Positions 7,606 through 15,042 are shown, numbered from the stretch's first letter. The stretch: 27,943 bases of DNA from CAZGAH01 sp964523295 (GCA_964523295.1 CAZGAH010000055.1:1-27943), one strand, 5' to 3'. Notes: generated from the sequence alone by a model not told the origin. Program-made: numbers and translations.

Positions 7606-7838
7606 GCGCCGTTGAGCCCGTGTTCAACAAACCGTCTGCGGATGTTTCCCACCGTCGTTAAATGGCGATGGTATGCCAAAGCAGCTTTCTCATCTGTCCA
7701 GTCAGTTCCTTCGGCGTCGACAGCGAGTAATATATTGGCATGTTTGACTCTATATGCCTCTTTCTAGCCCTCGCCAACAAATGATTTCAGCTCACATCGT
7801 TTTTCCTCTGAAAGCCTGATAACGGTTTTTGTAGCCAT
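7596..7838 (-). pseudogene. Broken IS630-family transposase, N-terminal helix-turn-helix part only
   Basis: From an ATG at 7838 the minus strand reads MATKTVIRLSEEKRCELKSF, then an in-frame TAG at 7766-7764 (codon 25). It continues in the same frame as AYRVKHANILLAVDAEGTDW and VGNIRRRFVEHGLNGALSR up to about 7596. This is the usual IS630 N-terminal layout: a basic ARILL-like helix, a WTD turn, then VxRVRxRFVEEGLxxAL. The DDE catalytic domain is missing, and the frame then runs into the STT3-like remnant. The amber codon and the truncation make it inactive. Base composition is lower in G+C than in the flanking genes. No terminal inverted repeat could be assigned. Confidence 0.72.
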
Positions 7839-7927
7839 AACAAGCTATTATTCTAGAGAAATTATAGCAAAGCACTGACGAAAGGCAAGCATTGAAATTC
7901 AAAAGGCATAGCCCGCCAGGAACGAAC

Positions 7928-7944
7928 GGTTGCCTCTGGCAACC
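7928..7944. repeat. Perfect 7-bp hairpin with TCT loop
   Basis: GGTTGCC (7928-7934) pairs with GGCAACC (7938-7944) around a 3-base loop. A TTTTT run follows about 28 bases later (7972-7976), too far for a classical terminator of this stem. It lies in the kdsB upstream region, so it could be part of a leader RNA or a relic of the neighbouring mobile element. Confidence 0.5.
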
Positions 7945-8092
7945 CTCACGGCGCCTCTGCGTTTTTGCACCACGAGTTGAGACACTGCCGATGAAATGGC
8001 CTGCTTCTCCGTATTTTCCGACTTGTTGTCCGTCCCCGAACCGCGTAAGCTCCGTTGCCGGCTCGGGAACGGACTGTTCCTGCACCATGCGC

Positions 8093-8108
8093 GCCCGCGC
8101 TCGCGGGC
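8093..8108. repeat. GC hairpin in the kdsB leader
   Basis: GCCCGC (8093-8098) pairs with GCGGGC (8103-8108) around the 4-base loop GCTC. It sits just upstream of the AGGAG at 8121-8125 that precedes kdsB. A second 5-bp stem (GGAAC/GTTCC, 8066-8080) lies before it, so the kdsB leader may be structured. Confidence 0.4.
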
Positions 8109-8140
8109 ACTGACCTGCAAAGGAGTCGAAGCGTCCGATC

Positions 8141-8902
8141 ATGTCGCCTTGTCCGCCCCGTTGCTACGGCATCATCCCGGCCCGCTATGCCTCTTCACGC
8201 TTCCCTGGCAAACCGCTGGCCCTGTTGCGCGGCCAGCCTATGTTCTGGCACGTCTTCCAGCGCGCCAGCGCCTGCGCCGCGCTCTCGCGCGTGCTCGTGG
8301 CCACGGATGACGACCGGATTCTCCATGCCGCCCGGGAACGCGGCGTACCGGCCATGATGACCGGGGCCCACCATCTCAGCGGAACGGATCGCGTCTATGA
8401 GGCCGCGCTGGCCATTGGCGTCGAAGACCAGGCCGTCGTCGTCAACATCCAGGGCGACGAGCCCGCACTTCAGCCCGGTATGCTCGACGAACTGCTCGCC
8501 CCCTTTTGCGACCCCGCGGTACAGGTAACCACGCTGGCACATGCCATCGTTGGCGAGGGTTCCGACTCCCCGGCTTTTTGCCCGGACCGGGTCAAGGTGG
8601 TTCTGGACCTCGCGGGCAATGCACTGTATTTTTCCCGGGCGCCCATACCACACGCGCATCCCGGGCAGGCGAATACGGCGGAATACCTGCTGCATGTCGG
8701 ACTCTATGCGTACCGCTTCGCCGCCTTGCAACGCTTCACCGCGCTCCCGCCCGGTCCGCTCGAACAGCGCGAGCGCCTGGAGCAGTTGCGCTTGTTAGAA
8801 AACGGCATTCCCGTACGCGTCGTCCGAACGGCCTTCCGTTCCCAAGGGGTTGACCGTCCAGAGGATATTGCCTTACTAGAACAAATCTTGTCGGAGAACT
8901 GA
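8141..8902 (+). CDS. kdsB: 3-deoxy-manno-octulosonate cytidylyltransferase (CMP-KDO synthetase)
   Basis: Activates KDO with CTP to CMP-KDO for the lipopolysaccharide inner core, which shows that the host has an LPS outer membrane. Motifs are all present: GIIPARYASSRFPGKPL (residues 10-26), ATDDDRI (54-60), SGTDRV (80-85), NIQGDEP (102-108), FSRAPIP, and a GLYAYR segment followed by LEQ-rich helix residues. At 253 residues it is normal. The N-terminus is a few residues longer than in many homologues, and the ATG has its Shine-Dalgarno at an unusually long 15-base spacing, but no better start exists. carA starts two bases after the stop, so the genes are co-transcribed. Confidence 0.95.
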   Translation: MSPCPPRCYGIIPARYASSRFPGKPLALLRGQPMFWHVFQRASACAALSRVLVATDDDRILHAARERGVPAMMTGAHHLSGTDRVYEAALAIGVEDQAVVVNIQGDEPALQPGMLDELLAPFCDPAVQVTTLAHAIVGEGSDSPAFCPDRVKVVLDLAGNALYFSRAPIPHAHPGQANTAEYLLHVGLYAYRFAALQRFTALPPGPLEQRERLEQLRLLENGIPVRVVRTAFRSQGVDRPEDIALLEQILSEN

Positions 8903-8904
8903 CC

Positions 8905-10040
8905 ATGCGCGCAATACTTGCTTTGGAAGACGGTTTGACCTTTGTCGGCAATTCCTTCACCGGGCCTGGCGAAACCAGCGGCGAAGTTATCTTCAACACT
9001 GGCATGACCGGCTATCAGGAGGTTCTGACCGACCCCTCCTATGTGGGGCAGATGGTCGTCATGACCTATCCGCTCATCGGCAATTACGGTATTAATGCCG
9101 AGGACTTCGAATCCTCGCGCGTCCAGGTGGAAGGGTTCATCGTCAAGGAATGTTGCAAAACGCCCTCCAACTGGCGCTCCAGGGAATCCCTGCCCGACTT
9201 TCTGGCCCGCAACCAGGTCGTCGGTATCGAGGGCATCGACACGCGCGCCCTGACCCGGCATCTCCGGCTGCATGGTGCCAAACGCGGCGTCATCTCCACC
9301 CTGGAATCCGATCCCGCAAAGCTGATCGCGAAGGCCAAAACCATCCCGACCATGGAAGGCAGCAACCTGGCCGCCGCCATCAGCCCGGACTCGGCCTATG
9401 TCTGGACCGGCTCCGGCGCCGCGCAGGCCAGCCTCACGAACGGCGTCTATGCCTGGCCGGACCACGGCCCGCGTGTGCTGGTTTTCGACTTCGGCGTGAA
9501 ATGGAACATCCTGCGCTTGCTCTCCGCCCTGGGACTCGACCTGCTCATGGTCCCCGCTACCACGTCCGCGGCCNNNNNNNNNNNNNNNNTACGCTCAAGC
9601 CGGACGCCATCTTTCTCTCTCCTGGTCCCGGCGATCCGGCTACGCTGACGAATGTCATCGATACGCTGAAAACGCTCATCGAGAGCTATCCCGTGGCCGG
9701 CATCTGCCTCGGGCATCAGCTCCTGGGACACGCCCTGGGTGGCACGACCTTCAAACTCAAGTTCGGCCACCACGGCTGCAACCAGCCGGTCAAGGACCTG
9801 GCCAGCGGACGAATCGAAATTTCCTCCCAGAACCATGGCTTTTGCGTCGATATCGACAGACTCGACGATGTCAAAGCCACGCACATCAACCTCAACGACG
9901 GCACCCTTGAGGGCTTTGCCCACCGCAGCAAACCGATCATCGCCATACAATACCATCCTGAGGCCAATCCCGGTCCGCACGACAGCCGTTATTTCTTCAC
10001 GCGTTTTCGTCAGCTCGTCCGCAACGCCGTCGGCAAATAA
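8905..10040 (+). CDS. carA: Carbamoyl-phosphate synthase small subunit (interrupted by assembly gap)
   Basis: Glutamine amidotransferase subunit that hydrolyses glutamine and channels ammonia to CarB for carbamoyl phosphate, the precursor of arginine and pyrimidines. The N-terminal domain (about 223 codons to 9573) starts MRAILALEDG and contains GETSGEVIFNTGMTGYQEVLTDPSY features. After the N-run the class I amidotransferase domain reads FLSPGPGDP, GICLGHQLLG (nucleophile Cys) and QYHPEANPGPHDS (catalytic His and Glu). Together they give the usual size of about 375-380 residues. The frame before the Ns (codons starting at 8905) and after them (codons starting at 9591) agree only if the true gap is 2 modulo 3 bases. 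The drawn 16 is not, so this is an assembly artefact and not a real frameshift. GGAGAA precedes the ATG. carB is not in the window. Confidence 0.93.
9574..9589. other. Assembly gap of 16 N inside carA
   Basis: Sixteen undetermined bases lie between the two carA domains, just after the PATTSAA segment and before TLKPDAIF. Reading-frame continuity requires a missing length of 2 modulo 3, so the drawn length is an estimate. Confidence 0.98.
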
Positions 10041-10069
10041 CGACCCGACACGCAATTCAGGGGATCATC

Positions 10070-10870
10070 ATGTCACAAGAACTGATCAAGGCCAGATCCT
10101 ACATCGCCCAGATAGCCACCCACCTCAAGCAGAACAAGCTTATTCCCGCCGTTCACGCCCTGCACGAGGCTCTGGGCACGGTGCTGCGGACCCCCCTGAT
10201 GAAAGGCGAAAAAGACGAATTCGCCCGGCTCCTCGACGACGCCGTCTATACCCTGGCCAACAACAAAGAATTCAAAAAAATGATCCCGCTCCAGCTCACC
10301 TACTCCCCCGGAACCGAGCGGGAGCTGTATCAGACGCTCAAAGATTCCCTGACCGAACTGCAAAATGCCGTTGTCAACGAGGCCAAGGGGCAAATTGCCG
10401 ATCTCGATAAGCGGCTTGCCGACGAGCTGAAGCGAGCCGAAATGCTGCTCAAGGCCGGGCAAACGGCCCAGGCCAAAGAAATCTGCAATAACCTGGTGAC
10501 AGCCTACGGCGACACGCCCTCGCTACGCGCCGACATCGGCGAACTCTTCCTGCGCAACAACGCCTACGAAGAGGCCTACGACTATCTTGCCCAGGCCCTG
10601 GAGACTTCTCCGGACTCACTGCATCTCTACAACCGCATCGGCATGGCCCTGCGCAAGCTCGGCCGCTACGACACCGCCGAGAAGTACTACCACAAGGCCC
10701 TTGAGTTTCATAAGGACGATCCCAACCTCCACTTCAACATCGGCAGGCTCTATATCGACTGGCAGCGCTGGGACAAGGTCGTCGGCGCGGCGGCCAAGGC
10801 GATCGAGCTGTCGCCGGACTTTGCCGAGGCCAAGAAAATGATGGCCTTTGCCCGCAAGAAACTTGCCTGA
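10070..10870 (+). CDS. TPR-repeat protein linked to kdsB-carA
   Basis: A cytoplasmic protein of 266 residues with no signal peptide. The N-terminal half (1-120) is predicted alpha-helical and charged, without a family I recognise. A helical linker around 100-145 leads into three clear tetratricopeptide repeats at about 150-183, 184-217 and 218-251 (for example NRIGMALRKLGRYDTAEKYY, 188-207). TPR units make protein-protein contacts, so an adaptor role is likely; the partner is unknown. AGGGG lies 7 bases before the ATG, and the gene follows carA by 29 bases in the same direction, so it is probably co-transcribed. I recall this arrangement from Desulfovibrio genomes but could not verify it here. 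Confidence 0.85.
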   Translation: MSQELIKARSYIAQIATHLKQNKLIPAVHALHEALGTVLRTPLMKGEKDEFARLLDDAVYTLANNKEFKKMIPLQLTYSPGTERELYQTLKDSLTELQNAVVNEAKGQIADLDKRLADELKRAEMLLKAGQTAQAKEICNNLVTAYGDTPSLRADIGELFLRNNAYEEAYDYLAQALETSPDSLHLYNRIGMALRKLGRYDTAEKYYHKALEFHKDDPNLHFNIGRLYIDWQRWDKVVGAAAKAIELSPDFAEAKKMMAFARKKLA

Positions 10871-10951
10871 CAAACCGGCATCCAGACACGCGCTTCCGGG
10901 CAATCCATTCGCCCGCTGCGGCGCTTTGCTCTGACAGGCGTTCCTTTCCTC

Positions 10952-12427
10952 ATGCCCGCACGTCCGCGTCCGTTTCGACTCCTTCCGCCCGTCGATGTCC
11001 TTGTCCTTGGCGCCGGACTGGCTGGCTTGCGCGCGGCGCTGGCCGCGAAGGAGTCCCGCCCCGACGCCTCGGTCACGCTCGCCAGTCTCCGCCACGAACC
11101 CTCCGGCTCCTCTTTCGCCAACCGGAACCGGATGCTGGGCATGCAGGTGCTGGAACGCCCCGATCAGGCCGAGCGCTTCGTCCGCCGTGCAATCGAGCTG
11201 GCCTCTCCGGGGCGCATCGATCCGGCGCTCGTGGCCTGCATGGCCGCGGAAAGCGGCCAGGTCTTCCAGTATCTGCGTGGTTGTGGACTGTCCTTCAGGG
11301 AAGATGGCGCGCTGCGCGTGCCTGCCTGCTTTTTCCCCGAACAGGCCAGCGCGGCGCTCTTGACGGACCTGCCCCGGGCCTGCGATCTGCTGACCCGGCG
11401 TCTCGACACCGCCGGAGCACAGCGGATGCACGGACTGGTCTGCCTCGACCTGCTCGCCGAGCGCTGCGAAACGCCGACGCGGGTCTGCGGCGCGCTGCTC
11501 GCCCCGGTCGCGGGCGGCCCGGCTCTGGCCATTCCCGCCCGGACGGTCATTTTAGCCACCGGTGGTCCGGCAGCGCTGTTCGAACGCGACATCTCCGGCG
11601 CCGGCAGCACCGGGTGCAGCTACGCGCTGCTCGAACGCGCGGGGGCGACTCTCGACAATGCCGGTTTTCTGCAATGGATGTGGTACGTCGTCGGGGGTGA
11701 GTTTTTTCCGATCCAGGAGCTTGTCCGTCCGGGTGCCAGGCTGCTGACCGGGCTGGGTGACGTTCTGAACCTGCCTTGCGAGCTGACGCGATTCGGGCCG
11801 GAGCGGGGCGGACACTGTCCTTTCGGCTACGGGCTGCCGGACGCGGCCCTGGATTGCTTCCTGGCCGGCCTGGCCGGTCCTGACGGTACCGTGCGCGTGG
11901 CCCTGCCCGAGAACGCGACCGCGCCTTCCGAGTGGACGGCCATTGCGCCGGCAGCGCACGCGGGCAATGGCGGCGCTCGCATCGATCTCGACGGCCGCAC
12001 CACCTGCCCCGGGCTGTTCGCCTGCGGCGAGTGCGCCACCGGAATGCACGGCGCCAATCGCATCGGCGGCGCCATGATCCTGGCTACGCAGGTATTTGGC
12101 GCGCGCGCCGGCAGAGCAGCGGCGACGCAGGCCGCAGAGGAGCGCTACTCCCCGCCCCGGGACCCGCAGCCGTTCCGGCCTGCGCTGCTGCCGAGCCCCG
12201 GGTTGCATGACCCGGCGCACGAGTCCTGGCTCGCCCGTCTTATGCAGACGGTCGCGGTATTCGGCGGCCGACCGGGACTCGCCGAGGCGCCCCCCCGCCT
12301 GCGCGCGACCCTGCACGCGTGCACCGCGCCTCTGAGCGCGCTGCGTCTGGAGTCCGGGCTGGTCGTGCTCCGAAGCCTGTCCCCTGTCGAGCCCGTTGCC
12401 GATTCCGGTACTGAATCCGAACGATAG
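10952..12427 (+). CDS. FAD-dependent protein of the fumarate reductase/L-aspartate oxidase superfamily, active site divergent
   Basis: A 491-residue flavoprotein. The dinucleotide-binding start is DVLVLGAGLAGLRAAL (residues 15-30). ILATGG (200-205) and the second FAD segment GLFACGECATGMHGANRIGG (354-373) match the FrdA/SdhA/NadB superfamily closely. The substrate motifs are odd: the QxHPT motif is replaced by FLQWMWYVVGGEFFP (239-253), and I see no RDxxxR-type catalytic arginine segment. An AAHAGNGG (334-341) stands where the active-site H-x-GG of aspartate oxidase would be. The C-terminus (about 395-491) is Ala/Pro/Leu-rich. It is therefore probably not a true aspartate oxidase or fumarate reductase, and its substrate is unknown. 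It lacks a clear Shine-Dalgarno, follows the TPR gene by 81 bases, and is convergent with the LysR regulator gene. Confidence 0.8.
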   Translation: MPARPRPFRLLPPVDVLVLGAGLAGLRAALAAKESRPDASVTLASLRHEPSGSSFANRNRMLGMQVLERPDQAERFVRRAIELASPGRIDPALVACMAAESGQVFQYLRGCGLSFREDGALRVPACFFPEQASAALLTDLPRACDLLTRRLDTAGAQRMHGLVCLDLLAERCETPTRVCGALLAPVAGGPALAIPARTVILATGGPAALFERDISGAGSTGCSYALLERAGATLDNAGFLQWMWYVVGGEFFPIQELVRPGARLLTGLGDVLNLPCELTRFGPERGGHCPFGYGLPDAALDCFLAGLAGPDGTVRVALPENATAPSEWTAIAPAAHAGNGGARIDLDGRTTCPGLFACGECATGMHGANRIGGAMILATQVFGARAGRAAATQAAEERYSPPRDPQPFRPALLPSPGLHDPAHESWLARLMQTVAVFGGRPGLAEAPPRLRATLHACTAPLSALRLESGLVVLRSLSPVEPVADSGTESER

Positions 12428-12462
12428 GAATATTGGCGGGAATTCCGAGTCTGTCTCTTGTC

Positions 12463-13389
12463 TTACGCAGGCGACTGCTCATCCGGCGGCTTGGCGTAAC
12501 CTTCTGCCTCCTGCTGCAAAAACTCGATAAAACGCTGCGTGGCGGGAAAAAAATGGCGACGCTGGTTGTACACGCAATAGAAACTGCGCGCCATGGCCAG
12601 CTCGGGAACGCTGACTTCGATGAGCTCCTTTCGCGCCAGGGCATCGCCGGCAGCGAGCCGGGAGGTGATGCTGACGCCCAGCCCTGCCTTGACGCACTGC
12701 AACACGGCTTGCGTGCTTTCGACGACGAGCGCGATACGGAACTCGCGGATATCCAGGCCCTTTTCACCGAGTCCGAGCTCGAAGGCCTTGCGAGTACCGG
12801 AGCCGGTCTCTCGCATCACCCAGGGCAGTCTGGCCAACTGCGCCAGCGTGAAGTCCCGGTCTCCTACATTGAGCGCAGGCGCGGCGATGATGATGAGGTC
12901 ATCCTGAATCAGCGGGTGAAACGTCAGGTCCGGTTCGGATTCGCAGGCCCCTACCAGCCCGAGCATCAACTCCCCGCTGATAACAGCGCGGATGATGGCC
13001 TGCGAATCGCCGACACGCATCTGGATGGTGACGGAAGGGTGCAGCGCGAGGAATCTGGCCATAAGCTCAGGCAGGAGATAATGCGCGGGAATGGTGCTTC
13101 CGCCGACGAGCAGATTGCCGACAATGCGGTCGTTGAGCTGCTCGATTTCCGACTTCGCCCGCTCTATGTACAGGAAGGCCTTTTGGGCGTACCCGTAGAG
13201 CACGTCCGCTGCGGCTGTCGGCATAATCAGGCGCCCGAGCCGATCGAAAAGACGAACACCGAGATCCTGCTCGAGGGAGGCGACGTGCGCGCTGATGGTC
13301 GGTTGCGACAGAAACAGGCTATCCCCGGCCCTTGAGAAACTTTTCAGCTCGTAGACCTTGCAGAATGCCTCAAGCCTTCTGAAATCCAT
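12463..13389 (-). CDS. LysR-family regulator, resembling the selenium-metabolism-associated group
   Basis: A DNA-binding regulator of 308 residues. The winged helix-turn-helix is at about residues 3-62 (core AGDSLFLSQPTISAHVASLE, 21-40), followed by a linker helix and a periplasmic-binding-protein-like effector domain (about 90-295) with GGSTIPAHYLLPEL (96-109). The opening MDFRRLEAFCKVYELKSFSR and the GGSTIPAHYLLPEL segment match what I know of the LysR group found next to selenium genes in Desulfovibrio and relatives, but no sel gene lies in the window. The ATG has a weak GGA element. The gene lies behind the ribosomal terminator at 13433-13461, so it needs its own promoter in the 43 bases between; a perfect palindrome at 13413-13426 could be its autoregulatory site. 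Confidence 0.9.
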   Translation of the reverse strand: MDFRRLEAFCKVYELKSFSRAGDSLFLSQPTISAHVASLEQDLGVRLFDRLGRLIMPTAAADVLYGYAQKAFLYIERAKSEIEQLNDRIVGNLLVGGSTIPAHYLLPELMARFLALHPSVTIQMRVGDSQAIIRAVISGELMLGLVGACESEPDLTFHPLIQDDLIIIAAPALNVGDRDFTLAQLARLPWVMRETGSGTRKAFELGLGEKGLDIREFRIALVVESTQAVLQCVKAGLGVSITSRLAAGDALARKELIEVSVPELAMARSFYCVYNQRRHFFPATQRFIEFLQQEAEGYAKPPDEQSPA

Positions 13390-13390
13390 A

Positions 13391-13426
13391 ATATCTATCC
13401 ATCACATTGATATTTTCTATAGAAAA
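13391..13426 (-). promoter_or_regulatory. Candidate LysR operator: nested dyads upstream of the LysR gene
   Basis: A perfect 14-base palindrome TTTTCTATAGAAAA (13413-13426) lies 24 bases upstream of the LysR start. An ATATC-N13-GATAT dyad (13391-13395 with 13409-13413) lies between it and the start codon. LysR proteins usually bind interrupted dyads near their own promoters, so autoregulation is plausible. The assignment to this regulator is inference. Confidence 0.4.
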
Positions 13427-13432
13427 AGACGC

Positions 13433-13461
13433 AAAAAAGGCAGGCTGGGCCTGCCTTTTTT
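13433..13461. terminator. Bidirectional intrinsic terminator at the end of the ribosomal operon
   Basis: A 13-base-pair stem made of AAAAAAGGCAGGC (13433-13445) and GCCTGCCTTTTTT (13449-13461) encloses a 3-base loop. Its A/T ends give a U-tract in either direction. It starts six bases past the rplQ stop on the minus strand and is the textbook end of the S10-spc-alpha transcript. It also insulates the downstream LysR gene. Confidence 0.93.
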
Positions 13462-13466
13462 GTCGA

Positions 13467-14006
13467 TTATTCGGGTTTCTTTTCCGGCTCTGGAGAATCG
13501 CTCTCAGCGGAGACTTCCGGGGCTTCGGCAACAGGCTCCGGCTCTTTCGCGGTGTCGGCGGCTTGAGCGGCAAGAGGCTGTGCCTCCGGAGCAGGGGCCA
13601 CGGCAGGTGTGACTATCCTGGCCGTCTTGACGAAGGGCGCGTCGCCGGGCTTGCGGGTTAACTCGATGATGGCCAGGGGTGCGGCATCGCCGGGCCTGGG
13701 CAAAGCAAGTTTCACGACGCGGGTAAAGCCGCCGGGAACGCCGGCGAAGCAGGGACCGACTTCGTCGAACAGGCGTTTGACGAGTTGATGATTGCCGAGC
13801 ACCTTGTAGGCCAATCGCCTGGAATGGAGATCGTTACGCAAGGACAAGGTGATAAGCCGATCGACGACCTTGCGCAATTCCATGGCCTTGGCGACCGTGG
13901 TGCGGATGCGACCATAGGTCAGCAGAGACCGGGCCATGTTTTTGAACAGGGCCTTGCGGTGTTCCCAGGTCCTGCTGAGCTTTTTTCCGGATTTATTGTG
14001 CCTCAT
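13467..14006 (-). CDS. rplQ: 50S ribosomal protein L17 with Ala/Pro/Glu-rich C-terminal extension
   Basis: A 50S protein located near the peptide exit tunnel. The L17 core is residues 1 to about 118: MRHNKSGKKLSRTWEHRKAL, ARSLLTYGRIRTTVAKAMEL and FTRVVKL, ending ELTRKPG. A tail of about 60 residues rich in Ala, Pro and Glu follows (about 125-179) and makes it 179 residues against the usual 115-130. The start overlaps the rpoA stop by 14 bases, so translation is probably coupled. It is the last gene of the array before the terminator at 13433-13461. Confidence 0.96.
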   Translation of the reverse strand: MRHNKSGKKLSRTWEHRKALFKNMARSLLTYGRIRTTVAKAMELRKVVDRLITLSLRNDLHSRRLAYKVLGNHQLVKRLFDEVGPCFAGVPGGFTRVVKLALPRPGDAAPLAIIELTRKPGDAPFVKTARIVTPAVAPAPEAQPLAAQAADTAKEPEPVAEAPEVSAESDSPEPEKKPE

Positions 14007-15042
14007 TTTGCTCTTTCCTCTTCAGCCATTCCTGATAACTCTGTTCGAAGCTCTCTACATAGGTCCCGAATTCGAGCCCCATATCATTGAGCACGCGGCG
14101 TATCTCATCCAAGGATTTCTTGCCGAAATTCTTGGTTTTGAGCATGTCGTTCTCGGTTTTCTGCACCAGCTCGCCCAGCAGCGAAATATTAGCGCTTTTC
14201 AGGCAGTTGGTAGCACGGACGGAGAGTTCCAGCTCGTCGATATGCTTGAACAGATCTTCATTGATAGGACTCTTGACATGTGAGCCTTTGCTCGAATCGT
14301 CGGACACTCCCTCATCAAAATTGATGAACACAGAGAGTTGATCCTTGAGAATCTTCGCACTGTACGCGATGGCGTCTTCGGGCGAAAGCGAGCCATCAGT
14401 CCAGACTTCGAGCACCAGCTTGTCATAGTTGGTCATCTGCCCGACACGCGCCGGCTCGATGGAGTAGGCGACGCGACGGACGGGCGAAAAGCTGGCGTCG
14501 AGTTTGATCAACCCGATTTCATCGTCGAGTCCGTCGTGCATTTCGGCGGGAACAAAGCCTTTTCCCATCCGCACTTCAAGCTCGATGCGCAGCTCCATGT
14601 CTTCGGACAGCGTGGCGATGTGCTGCTCAGGATTGAGGACTTCTACCCGCTGATTGACCTGAATGTCGGCGGCGGTGACCGCCCCCTTTTTCTTGACGGA
14701 CAGCAGGAGGTGCTGCGGATCCTCGGTGGTCATGGACATTCTGATTTGTTTCAGATTCAGAATGAGTTCGGTAACATCCTCCATGACACCCGGGATGGTC
14801 GTATATTCATGCTGAATGCCCTGGATATTGACGGCGACAATGGCGCAACCCTGAAGCGAGGAAAGAAGCACCCGACGCAGTGCATTGCCGATGGTCGTTC
14901 CAAAGCCTCGCTCGAGCGGCTCGCAAATGAACTTCCCGTACATGGGATCGAATTCCTTCGTGTCCCGTGTGATCTGTTCAGGAGCCACCAGCTTCTGCCA
15001 ATTGCGCGTATTGATAAGCCTTTCCCCTTGTTTGATAAGCAT
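13993..15042 (-). CDS. rpoA: DNA-directed RNA polymerase alpha subunit
   Basis: The alpha subunit, which dimerises to nucleate RNA polymerase and contacts promoter UP elements and activators. The N-terminal domain includes EPLERGFGTTIGNALRRVLL (residues 42-61). The C-terminal domain, about 270-335, includes ELSVRATNCLKSANI, in which the Arg and Asn equivalent to E. coli R265 and N268 are kept, and FGKKSLDEIRRVLNDMGL. At 349 residues it is slightly longer than in E. coli. It lies 15 bases after rpsD, the classical alpha-operon order. Confidence 0.97.
   Translation of the reverse strand: MLIKQGERLINTRNWQKLVAPEQITRDTKEFDPMYGKFICEPLERGFGTTIGNALRRVLLSSLQGCAIVAVNIQGIQHEYTTIPGVMEDVTELILNLKQIRMSMTTEDPQHLLLSVKKKGAVTAADIQVNQRVEVLNPEQHIATLSEDMELRIELEVRMGKGFVPAEMHDGLDDEIGLIKLDASFSPVRRVAYSIEPARVGQMTNYDKLVLEVWTDGSLSPEDAIAYSAKILKDQLSVFINFDEGVSDDSSKGSHVKSPINEDLFKHIDELELSVRATNCLKSANISLLGELVQKTENDMLKTKNFGKKSLDEIRRVLNDMGLEFGTYVESFEQSYQEWLKRKEQNEAQ

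Larger units (their letters stand above)
7839..8140. other. Intergenic region upstream of kdsB with several hairpins
   Basis: About 300 bases with no convincing gene. The left part (to about 7915) is AT-rich and may be the outer end of the IS630 element. The rest holds three perfect short hairpins (7928-7944, 8066-8080, 8093-8108). The region must supply the promoter of the kdsB-carA-TPR run, but I could not assign -35/-10 boxes with confidence. AGGAG at 8121-8125 is the only good Shine-Dalgarno and lies 15 bases before the kdsB ATG, farther than usual. Confidence 0.5.

Noticed and set aside
7231..7767. A 178-codon plus-strand frame across the scar
   Set aside because: It spans two unrelated minus-strand remnants (STT3-like and IS630-like), so it can only be their shadow.
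7596..7838. An intact insertion sequence
   Set aside because: Only the N-terminal part of the transposase is present, with an internal stop, no DDE domain and no recognisable terminal repeats.
7792..8142. A 116-codon minus-strand frame upstream of kdsB
   Set aside because: It runs through hairpins and part of the transposase remnant in another frame and resembles no protein.
8905..10040. carA as a true frameshifted pseudogene
   Set aside because: The frame change coincides exactly with the run of N, and both halves keep all catalytic motifs.
10952..12427. Naming the flavoprotein nadB (L-aspartate oxidase)
   Set aside because: FAD-binding motifs fit the superfamily, but the substrate-binding QxHPT and catalytic Arg segments of NadB are not found.
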